A DNA stretch of 64,000 nucleotides from Membranipora membranacea (Eukaryota > Bryozoa > Gymnolaemata > Cheilostomatida > Membraniporidae), in contig OU612072.1 in assembly GCA_914767715.1 (NCBI GenBank), forward strand, positions 15,438,001-15,502,000. Direction: 5' to 3'. The position numbers were made by a program, and so were the translations under genes. Below the pieces are notes generated by a model. The model did no database searches and had not been told where the DNA came from. It worked only from the letters and a program-made list of their open reading frames with translations. Below are positions 1 through 12,500 of this stretch, in pieces. The first letter of the stretch is position 1. Each line of letters opens with the position of its first letter.

Positions 1-356
1 GGCAAATAGGCCATCAATCAGTCTGCTGAGTAATCTGTGTGTGCTATTTTACGCTCAATATGTATAAATAAGTTTAAATGGGCATAGGTCGTGGTCAATG
101 CCATTGGAGCTCAAAAACTGAAATGTAGCCGATGATTCATGGTCACCAAAGCTAGTTAATTCATCATCAGTACCTGTCAAGATAATAACATAGAGTAAGG
201 ATATTTATCATTACTGTGTGATAGTAATTTTTTTATATCACCGTAGTAGTATATCATCTTCGTATAGGTCTATGCATCCTTTCAGGTTCCCTTCATTTTG
301 TTATCATACTAAAGCAGCCCATTTCTAAGGTTCTCTCTCGCATTTTCTTTTTACAG

Positions 357-578
357 GTCGGCAAGTTTTTAGAACCAGACGAATATCAAAAACAGATAGT
401 GCCTTGCGTGGTGAAAATGTTCAACATAACAGATCGGCAAACACGAGTCAAACTGCTTCAGCAGATGAACTTGTATATAGAGCACATACCTGTTCCCACT
501 GTAAATGATCAACTGTTTCCGAGCATCTCAATGGGCTTCAATGATACAAACCCACTTGTACGGGAAACTACGATTAAA
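357..578 (+). CDS. SCYL1: SCYL1 exon, HEAT region
   Basis: Enters after tttttacag in phase 0 and leaves after AAA at gtaggt. It encodes 74 residues from [13 protein letters not shown] to LVRETTIK, the start of the HEAT-like solenoid. The join to the next exon gives [13 protein letters not shown], which matches the family. Confidence 0.93.
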
Positions 579-3500
579 GTAGGTAACTAATGTGATAATT
601 CGACTGAACGTTTGAATTTCAACTTATATTTTTGAAACTTATACTGATTTTGAAAGTTAAAATTTAAATATTCAAAATGCATTGTTATCGCGTAACATCT
701 ATGCCGATAAAGTTTGTAAGAAAAATCTCACTAACTCATGCACCCTGCGCTCAAAACATGAAATGGCACAAAACCAAATTAAAGGATCATCCTATTACGA
801 ATTCAATTTCCCCTATGGATAACTCTACTTCACAAAACTGTAAAATATTATATTTTTTGTCAAAATGAATAATTTAAGACCTTATTGATATTCAAATGCT
901 TACATTCTTTTTTCTGTGATGAAAGGAGCTACATATTATGTCTATACAAATAATTGAAATTCCCACTAAAATATATTTGATTTTTCAATCCTGATGTAGC
1001 ACCTTAGCCAACCTGTGAATATCAATTTTACTGAATCCATTTTCATTTGTTATGACTACTATTGTTATAATTATTGTAGGCAATGCTTCACATGGCCAGT
1101 AAGCTGAATTATAAGAATTTAAATGAGGAACTGATGAAACATTTTGCTCGATTACAATCTAAGGATGACCAAGGAGGTATCAGAACCAATACTACAGTTT
1201 GCCTGGGTAAAATAGCCTGCTTTCTCAATCCACAGGTGAGATTACTGTCATGGTGTATACACTTGTCACCCTCAATACTAACGAGGGCTGCCCAAGGTAT
1301 TGCGCCTACCAAACACAGTTTTGAATGAAAGCATCTGTGTTTTAGCCGAGTCGTAATTGGACAATAGATTGGTTCCATAAGTCGCAACATCATTTTGCTT
1401 ATTTTTTTTTTTCAATCTTCAGAGAATTCTGCCTAATCCGGTCCTATAACATCTCATCAAGAGTTAAAGACAGTCTTTAACTCCCTGATCTCATGAAGCC
1501 CTCTAAGAGGGAATAAAAATATTTGTCTGCTCTGCTCATAACATTGCACGGAGCTCAATAAGAAAAAAAGAATTAGAAAATGAAAATGCACGGCCTTGGT
1601 AGAGGCTGTTTTGTTTGTTTACATTGTGCATGAAAAAAAAACATACAAAAGTACAATCCTTTCAGTGCTTTGCCTAGAGAAACATAATGATTCATAGATG
1701 GCTCATATTGCTACGCCGTCTAGCCGCGTGGCCACCGTGTAGGCTACCTCTATTGGTCCAATTTTGGCTTGCAGCCATCTCTTTTCATTCACTTGTGCGG
1801 ACATAATGTATTTTTATCCCGACAGAATCTATTTTTAGAGTTTGTTCTTCTTGTCATTGTTAATTTAGTAAATGATTACACCAAAATTGATTTTTGAAGT
1901 CATTATACAGGACGCATCTGCAGCTTGCAGGGAAAAATAAGAGCCTAGACTTGCCAATCCATGGTCAGATTTCTCAATACTTCACTCTGTATGGTTGATT
2001 TGTAGAAGGAGTGTGGTGCCATACAAAATTACCCCTTTTGTTATAGTTCTTAACAATAAGACATATTTCTTTGATATTAAATACAAAATTGATTTCGATT
2101 ATTTTATATCCAATCATTTTTACACTGCGTTGGAGCCAGCCTATGAATAATATCCAAAACGAAAATTATTTGAACAGGGGTACGCCAAACTTCTGTATCC
2201 ACCCCCTTCACCCACGTTTTTTTCCTGGATAGTTTGTTCATTGGATCAGAAGAATAAGCTTTCAGGTTGATTACCCCCAAGGCTTGAATGGCCGTTGAAT
2301 GGGGATTCCCCTGTGAAAATTACTGCTTTACCCAAATTCATTTCCTGTCAACAATGTTGAAGCAAATGAGATAGTGACGAAGATTGAATAACAGTAAACA
2401 GCTATACAGTATGCTCAATTTTACAGCATGTTTCACAAAGAAGGAATGATAAGCAGATTTTTAAGTGAATGAGTGGAAGTCACTGTGTTGCTCAAATACA
2501 AATTTATTTCCTGTTGTCTCAATGTTGAAACAAATGAATAGTAAACAGCACTCTGTCATAGTACGCTCAATCGCGCAGCATACTTAACAAAGAGGGAGTA
2601 AGATGATTTGTTAGAATGTGAAAGATAATATTTGACTGCTAACCGCGTTCCTGGTATGCACAACCCCATGTAGACTGAAATGTTTTAAATTAGATTCAAA
2701 GTAAAAGTAAATTTTTTGAAACTTAGTTTGCGTTGAACACCAAGCCAAACTCATTCAAACGTCATTTTTGTTACTACCCTCTTCTTCCTCTTGATACAGT
2801 ATCTTCCCATTTTTGTCTCAATGGCTAACTTTGAAAAACCACCATATCGACTATAAGTTATGCCAACAAAGTTTGAAAGCAAAAAATGGTAAGTGCCAAT
2901 CATTTTTGATGAATGAGAGTATTAATGATATTGATGCTATTCTGCAAAAAAAACCAGTTTGCACTTTTGAGATTCCTACGCTATCATTTCGCTCCGGCGG
3001 ATAGCAAAAACAATAAGAAAAGCATTTTGATATTTTTCTTTGCGTAGGATTTTTAATTACGTAACACTCTGTAGCGGCGCAATGTTAACATAACTATTAC
3101 ATAATAACGATCTGTCGCCTGTCAAGCGCTCATTCAGGTTAACAGTACACTTTGGAGCAGTTGGCGGGCATCCAGGGAGTACAAAAAACAACATGTACTT
3201 TCACTCTAAAGTTTGATGTATGTATTTAGGGTATGTATAAACTAATTATACTTGCTATGGCGTCATTGTTGTCACCGTTCTAGTACGCGCGCCGTACTGT
3301 GGGATCGAAGATCCCTAAAATTATTTTCTTAGGTAGCGGGTACTTCATCTACTACAACCTTGCATGCGAGGTTTTCTTCTGCAGCGGTATAGAATTTTTT
3401 TTTTCTTTGTTTCGCAAGCTAATACTTGGCCTGATTGCGTCCGTTGCTGTTTGTGTGCAGTAAATTTTTTCCTTCTTCACCCCTTGTGTACAAAATTACT

Positions 3501-6500
3501 CACTCATTCACAATATTACAACACTAATTTTAATATGTGATCCTGCCAACTTAATCAGTGATATTTCAAAAAACACTATTTTTATTAGAAAAAGCTTCCT
3601 AGATAAAATGTCAAACTCATAAAAAATAGTCCGGCATTGTATACCCTAGAGTGGTCATTATTAGCTGGAGTTTAGCTAAGCTAGTTTAGGGGTTACCTTA
3701 TATAATGAATTACCTATTTTTATATAAGAAGGTGGGAGGTGGAATAAATGTTAGCTAGCAAGTAATTTATTTATTTAAAGCATGCGGGAAATGGTGATCC
3801 TATCTCTTGCGGATACTCAGCTCCTCTTGGGTATTTAAGAATTTGAGAAATCGTGACAAAATATCATTCTGCGCAGGGGCAGCTCCGAGGCATGAGCTGA
3901 TCTCTGCAAAAGTGAGACTTGGAATTTCGAAGCCATTTGATTGGCCACCTGCTCTGGTGGCTACTCTTTCAGATGCGTACGGAATTGATAGCAGGAGTTA
4001 TCTTCTGCTGTTACCATTAGCCCTTACTGCTCATCAGTTAATATAGGGGCTATGTCACTCTCCCTGACCAATATTACTATCAGACCCCTGAACAAAACTC
4101 AGTATTATTGCATAGGCTCAAGACAAATTAGCTCATGATGTATGCTTTGCCTTACGACATCTCCTTTGTGGTAAAGATAGCCTAGTTTATATTGGTAAAG
4201 GGCTTCCGCTTATTCTTTTCATTACAAAGTTCACTCATTTTAGGTATCTAATCCATTGCCACAGGTCTTAATTGTAGTCACTTACATTATAGAGGGGAAT
4301 ATATAAAATTCAACCAAATTGATTAATTACAAAATATCTGTTTTTAAATCTCTAGCTATTCTGTATTGGTGCCCAGTTAGGAATTGATTTTTTGAGATGA
4401 AACCTCCCACACAAGTATATATTTGATTTCGATGATCAAAAGACGCTATCCTAGAATCTCTTCATTAATAAATTAGGGGCTATGCTAGAATCTCTTCATT
4501 AAAGTAGGGACCTATGATTTACTTCATTTCATTTTAAACTTATTAAAGTTTGTGAAGGAGGCAAAAATTTAGAACGTGAATCATTAGTCTTGTTTTGTGT
4601 CACATTGTTCCGAGCGATAGTCAACCAAAAGCGAATTTGGAAATGGTGTTGTATTGGAGCTCGATCGAGGGTCCTAAAATCATCATAGACCTACCACACA
4701 TCACCAGCCGCTAAAAGTAAGAAATAAAAAAGAAGAAAAAACATAAAAATATTAAGATATAAAAAAAATTGAATACAAAAATACCACAAGGTATCATCAG
4801 AGTTCACAATCTCAACTTCTACCATCATATTTTCTGTACTAACACTGATTAATTTTCAGGAGATGTATCCACACCCGAGGGTCCTTGAGACTGGGACAAT
4901 CTATCATGAAAGTTCCCCCGATGGGCCTTGAACCCACAACTCCTGTGGCACAAGTGGGTTTTATGTCCCACTGGGGGAGTTAATCAGTCAAAAAATATCA
5001 AAATCAGAATCGACAATCTCAACCACAAATATATATATATATATATATATGTATAAAAAAAATTCAGTATATGGCTTAATCATTTTCACACTATATCAAA
5101 AGTCTGCATTTGGAATCTTTTGGTTTAAAATTTGAAAATTTCTTTAAGATAGTACCTGTTATCCAAAATTTAATAATAACCAGGCAGCAGACCATTAATT
5201 AAAAGGTCTTCGTAACACAGTCCTATTCCAAACTGACCACAAACTGAAATCACAACTTGGTGCTGACCATTGCTTTAACCTAAGACAGGAAACAGCTGTT
5301 TTTCAGTTTTTAAACAGAGACAACACCTTGCAACTTATAAATATTTTCATCGTTCCTGAATTTCAATTCCAATCTGTATATATTACATATTATGTAATAT
5401 GACCTGTAGGTATTCAATATCTAGACTAGGTAAACCACTATTGAAACGAGCTAACTGAGATCTGTGCACACATTTTCTTTCTTATCTCTCCACAGATAAG
5501 ACAGAAGGTTTTACCATCAGCTTACACGCGAGCTCTCAGAGACCCGTTTCCTCCAGCTAGACAGGCTACATTACTGGCTATGCAGGCCTCCGTACAGTAT
5601 TTCCCAATCCAGGTATTTATATTTGTGATGCGATTGTAACCTTGGACTGTGTGGCAATCGGTCAATTTATTGCCCATGACCAATACTGTCTAGTTTCAAG
5701 TCAGCTTGACAAATTCTCTTGGGAAGCACTTTAGAGCACCGGCCAGATTTCTCATCAATGCAATTATGTGAAGATTAAACTTCTGTGGGCAGTGTTTGCT
5801 AGTTTGCCTATGTTAAGGGGGCCTTCTGCTCTGACACTCCTGTCATGGAGGCACATTGTAGTCAGCCCTCAATCGGAGAAGCTCAGCAGTTCTTGTTTTA
5901 TATTGAAATTTTTCTATAGTTGGAGAGTCACAACTTATTTCTTTTTATTTAGTTGATAGAACTTTGTCACAAGTTTTTCTCATTGTGAATTTCAAGGACA
6001 CCCCAAAGCAAATTAATCACTTTTTTTTATCTATGTTTAAAGAATCATTTCGATGTTGAAAACTTCTGGCCAGGAAATGTCAAAATATGGAAATTGTTTA
6101 ACTTTTTTACATAGTTTCTGATCTTGGTTCTTTTGGGTAAATTTTTATCGGAAAAATGTCAATCTTTAATAAACTAGCTGTGTTTTTAGGATTTGGCGTC
6201 TCGATTACTACCCTCAATCTGTCCGCTGGCTCGAGATCCAGAGAAGATGGTGAGAGATAAAGCATTTACAGTCATAGAATCATTCGTCAGCCGGCTCAAA
6301 TCTGTCAGCGAGGATCCCGAGCTCTTAGAACAGATGGGTAAGTTTTGATTAAATTCAATTTGTAAAATTTTATCTATTTACATGATTAATACTTAACTGT
6401 AATTTTAGGTAGACAGTTCTGAAGTACTGTTGCATCTAACTTAAAGTCTGGTCCACATTGTCTCACATGACACTGGGATGCCATTCCAGATGGCCCCAAC

Positions 6501-9500
6501 CTTATGTTCACATTACAAAAATAGTCGGGACAGTATCTGGAAAGTATGTCGCTTATGGACTTACCAGATACTGTGCCAGACTCATTTTAATTGCTGGGAT
6601 TGTGTCACCTTCATGTTCACGTTGACAGTGTGGACAAGCCATGGCTCTCAAGGCCGTTGTAATTTTTCTATCGGCTCTGACACTGCTAATTATGGTTACC
6701 ATTTTGATTGAGGCTTTTGTCTAAGTTGTCTGAAGTGTGACTTATCTCCCCCGGGGGACTCTGTCCACGTGTTCATCCTTGTCTTACATCATGTGAGTTT
6801 TGCGCAACTCTCATGACTCTTATGGCACATATGCCAGCATTGATTGGCGTGTGCAACGACTCATGATATACCTCGCTTGCTCTTATATATGTACATTGCC
6901 TTTTGCATGTGCACATTTCGATGTGGTTGGGTATCTTTGCGACTTAGTGACTGATTGAGCACAATTGTGCACAAGTTTTTAAACTGCAAACGGCAAAATT
7001 TAAACTATGTCCCAGTTTTTCTGAGTTTCTGGTTGAAACATCATCCTGAATATCATTATTATGTATGATAAGTTTGATAACATATAGGAAATAGGTCACA
7101 TTGACTACTCTCTGGCATTGTTGTCATTGAGAAGACGGGAAATTTTTGCAGGCAGTTCTTATCCACTGATTCTTTCCCTCCCCCTCCAACTTGCCCTGTT
7201 TTACATTACTTTCGGCTGAGTTGTCGTCTCAATACTAGAGTTGCCATCATTTTACCATCTTAGAACTTAATTGTTAGCAATACTTATCTCAACTAGGAAT
7301 AAAACTAATAGATTCAAATTTAGCTATGAGTGAATGATGATGATCTCTGTGTATGGTTGTATCGAATAGTCTAATATTTATTGATGATCCATATAATATT
7401 AAGAGCTAATTTTTTATCAGCAAAATATCAGTAAATGTATTTTAGCCAAACATTACCAACTTATTTATGCTAGCGAATTTAGTCAATTGCAGATTCCAAA
7501 GACAAATATCTGTTTACGGCCGAAAAAATTCTGATCGCCTTCTCAAATGCATATTATAGAGGATTTTTTGTAAGCAAAAAAGTAATTTTCCGACAACATA
7601 AACTACCGGTATCTGCTAATTGTATTTTGATAAAAACTTTGGAGCATTATCTGCCTGAGTTCACAAAACTCTGACCATTCTCTCTGCTGTATATTACAGA
7701 GAAGGATTTGACGAGCTCCTCTAGTACAGTAGCAGAGTCACAATCGTGGACAGGCTGGGCTATGACTGCCGGAGTCAGCTCTCTATCCTCACTTAGCTCT
7801 ATTACCTCTAAGTTTAAAGGTCGCCAAGCCGGAAGCCCCACACCAGATGGGGCTGACAAAAGTTCAACCGGTAGGTTAGCTTGTCGGATGTTCCAGACTG
7901 TTTTTCTTTCTTGCAGTAATGTATGTGTCGATCCCAGTCATCACCTTTAACACACAATATTTCAGCTATAGATATAGATATAGGGAGAAGTCTATTGTTG
8001 GTAAAATAATTTCCAGGCAGCTTATTTGATCACTTGATATTTGGCTTTAAGAACCCAGTCATCAAACATTGAAAGTGCTTTGCTTGAAACTTGATAAAGG
8101 AAGTGCCTTTTATGATCAGAAGCTGCTCAACTCTGTCATGAAAGAGTCCAAATGGCATTGGATACTTCAATCCCGTCACACTGGTATGGAGCTCCATTTT
8201 TGCTGCTACCGAAAATCATTCTTCCTATAAATCAGGCCTATTTTCGTCTGTGGTTGGTAGATTGTCTGGATCATTAACTTCTAACAGGCATTGAATAAAA
8301 TTATCCTATTTTCTTTTCTTGGAATTTAGTTTCTTGTCTTGTGTAGTCCATCAAATAAGGCTGACAATTATCCTAGACTAAAACAGATACAAAATAAAGG
8401 CATCGAAGTTTGAAATATTTATGGAGAACCCCTACGGGCACATATGTGGAAATAGGCCTATGCAACAAAATCGTGAGTTATCTCCCCGCCAACTCTCTTG
8501 GTCTCCTTGTTTACTATCATAATAAACAGTGTCAGTCAGTTATATTTTGACCACTTTTAGCAAAAGACTCATCCACTTCCAGTAAACCCTCCGCAAACCA
8601 GTCATCAAAACAATCTACCAATGAGGAACAAGCCCCACCCGCCTCATCAGCCAATAGCGGCTGGGATGGTGACGGAGGAGATAATTGGGATGATGATTGG
8701 CAGGAGATCGACTCAAAACCCAAATCAACACAGGTAGGAATTATACCAAGTTTGACCTGATTTGCTAACTTTTCTACTCATTCTCAACTCAACCAATCGT
8801 ATGTCTTGATAACTTTCAAATTCTTCTAGGATTTGTGTCAGTGTGAGCAAATCTGTTGGCTATTCAATCGGGCTAACTAGTCCTGTGGCAGCCTATGCAA
8901 AATTTGGCTAGATATGCAACTTCATTTATGATTTTGGGTGGGTAGGGTTGGACAGTTGTTTCTGGTAGATGGAAGAGTTATTCATGCTGACCGCAATGGT
9001 AATATTGTACCTTACACTAAGTTGCACAATAGGCGGCTAAGTGCAAAAAAAGGCTGCCAGCAAAAGGGAAAGCAATAAAAAAAAGGTGATGTCGTACAAT
9101 ATTACCATTGTGATCAGAATGAAAAACTCTAACAGAAACAACTATCAAACCCTTTCAACCCATCTTCGTAAATGAAAGTGAAAGATAGGAGGGATATAAT
9201 TGCCATCCGACTAAAATCAGAGCCGACTGGTTGAGTATTTGATGGATAAGTCATTGCAAAGTTTGAACTTTTTGCTTTTCCTCAAATATTGTGTTGCAAT
9301 AAGTGGCAAGTTCTATGGTACCAATTATACAATTATCCTAGATGAGTAAATATTAGCTAGAGATTAGTTTGGCAAGATGAGCAGCGACTTTATGTTAGCT
9401 AGTGCCAACTCGTGGCTAGCTAAAATATAAATTAATTATGAAGCAGGCTCAGTGAGATTGATTAAATGTTAGCTAGCAATAAATTTCACTGCTTACGCGA

Positions 9501-12500
9501 AATAGCGGACATTTCCTACTGTTAAAACTTCACACTTCTAAGGTTATTGATTGTAATATAATTAGACTGCAGATACTCTCACTATGATAATGAGACCCTC
9601 TGACTGCAGGGAAAGGGTAACCAATTGTCTTACCTTTCTAACATATTCTTTTCCTTAGCTTTGTTGCCCTTTAAGCATATGAAGACTTTATCCATATCTT
9701 ATTCTGGATTGACCCACCAGTAAACCAATGGAAATGTCATGACAAGTAGATCGTTGACCACAAAAATTTCATAATTATGAATTTTTTGCTCCTGCAAAAC
9801 AGGATGTCGTAAGCAAGATGAAAGAATAATTCCAGACTGAATGCAAAATGCAGCAGTCTCGTGCTTTTATTTGCGCAGGAATACCGTAAAAAAATCCGCG
9901 ATGACAATTATGAATCATCGTTACCGTCACTTTTTCACGTCTATGGGAGGGGTTGGAGATTATGCATTCACCCGCCCACACATTCAGGAAAGCTTGACCA
10001 GACTATATGGCTAATCCATCATTTACTCTATAGTCTGGCACTTATACTTTTCTCAATTCAATGGTCGTTGATCCTTAAAGTACAAGTTGTAGCTATCAAA
10101 ACTCCATATCTCACAGGTTGTCATTTTACATTACGCTAAATTCATGCCGGAGATTGAAAATCTTAGCTTTAGGGGTTCTTGGAAAAAGAGCTTAGCCTGT
10201 TGTGAAATCTGCACTTATCAAATCTCTCTTAATTTGAAATCCTGGTGGGAGTTTCAAACGGTCTGTCGTTTGCAAAAGGAGAAATCAAATTGTATTGAGA
10301 GAACAATTTCCAATTAGGTACTGCACTAGGTTTTGAAACCATTGAAGAAAAAGGGGGACAATTTCTATTGCTACTCGTAATTTCTACCCAGAAGTGCTAT
10401 GAATTTTTTCAGTCTCATAATATTGCATAACTACTGCAGTCATTGCTGTCGGACTGTATATTGCTTTTGGTCCTTCTGTTGTCTTTAAAGTATCCTTTGG
10501 GTGTCTCTAAAGATGGACTTATAGTATTATTTTTAAATGGTAGCCCAAAACCTTGATACAGTTCTCTTTTGAATTAGGTTCAACCCAAGACACTATTGCA
10601 TTGACCAAATCTTTTTATATCACCTGGTTGGCTCACCCCTTTTATGTTTTTTGTTCACAGAAGCCGCCCAGCACAAGATCCGCCTGGGAGGAGGAGGACG
10701 CTGGGGGAGTTGCTGACTGGGGATCAGGATGGAATGATAATAATGATGGCTGGAACGATGACGGTAGGAGTCCATTATAATCTTAAACTGATATGCAACC
10801 TTTCTATAGCGTAAACACTGAAATAAGTATTATCCAGGGGGGTCTTTCAATTAGAAAGATTGATCCTTTACTAAAGCAAGTTATAACTATCACATCGCTA
10901 TCACATCGCTCAAAATTATCACTCACTTGGTGTTTCAATTAGAGAAAATCGCTCCCAAATCGCTCACTCAGAATGTATATAGTTCCATCAAGTGACTGAG
11001 CGATCTGAAAGCGAGACCCCTAGCAGGTATCGCTCACTCAGTGAGTGCGCGATAAGATTGCGATTTTGGCTGCTTCTTATTGAAAGACCCCCCAGATAAT
11101 CGTTATAAAAGGCTTTAGCTTGATCTTTTCATTAGGGGTAATCTGCCCGACACACAATTCTTGGGATCCACTTTCAAGTCACGTGGCTTGTGAAACTTAA
11201 ATTTATAAACTCTAAGCTTGAATATTTCAATATACCAATCAAATGATATAATCATCAAATACGTTAATTTCACCCCAAACTTCATAGAAGTTCCCAAAGT
11301 GATTGTAAATAATGGCATGAGTATTGCCGCTCTGCCCAAAGAGGTCTATCTTAGAAAGTGCTTGATCCAATTTGCTACATTCCCGTCATGCCCATTTTAC
11401 AATTGAGCTGGCAGCAGCTCAAAGATTCAAGTGCAGGCAACTTGAATCATACTTGATCATGGTCTATCCTGCGTCTTCGTCGTCATCACCATCAAAGCAT
11501 CACCATCGTTGTTGCTTGGAAGTTTGCTCTCAATGTTTTCAGATGCTGATGAGTTTGAGCCAATAGAAGCCTCCGCTGACGTGTCGACAGCGAGTAGTTA
11601 TAACTGGGACAGCCATAATAAAACTTCAGCATCAGCCAATCAACAAGATGATTTCTTCTCAGCAATATCAACTAAAGAAAAGGTGGGTTACGATTTGATA
11701 TGACCATTGTAAGTGTTTAAATACTGTCAACATCCAATATTTTAGGGATTTTTAGTGTTGTATTTCACAGAGCGGCAGTTCCAAATTGTGACGAAAACGA
11801 GATTTTTTCAAAGATTTCAACCATACCAATCCAATGACAAATATCTCATGAAGTAGTTCGGTTTGATTTACAAGATTATTGTTAGCATGCTGATTTTTCC
11901 TCGATGTCACAAATAGAATAAAACTGATCCTTGGAACAACAATCTCACACCATCCCAACTGATTTTATTATTGAATAGGGTGCCTAACTACCCTAGAGAA
12001 GCCTAGAATTAAGTTTGGGGTGACTTAATGGAGGGAGTTCATATATAATCAATACGTTGAGTAAAGGTTAGCTATCCATAGACTTTGCTATTCAAAATGA
12101 AGAAGTTTCCACCTCCTGTGAATACTTTACCCTGCTATAATGTAATGACTACGGGATGAAGATCATATTTTCTAAAGACACATGACATAAAACTGTTATT
12201 TTTATGTTACAAGCGAGTGGTCAGCTCTTTATCGAGCAAGCGTAAAAATAACAAGGTGAGATCACCGTAAGCAACAGCGTTGCAGCAAAGTCGCAACAAC
12301 TTCCTATTGTTTGTTTTGCCTTCTTTTATGTTCTTTTTTTTCTCTACAAATGGGTTCTTTTCTTCGTATATGTTACCTTGTTTTGAGAATTACCTGCATT
12401 ATATCTGCTAGCAAGCCAGTGGTTTATACTCCCCTGTGTTGGTTTGGTGGGTAAGAAGGGCTAGGAGACCTCCATGCCACCCAAAGGAGCATTTCCTCTA

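Noticed and set aside
1109-1393. 94-residue minus-strand open frame
   Set aside because: Antisense to a firmly identified SCYL1 exon; no family resemblance.
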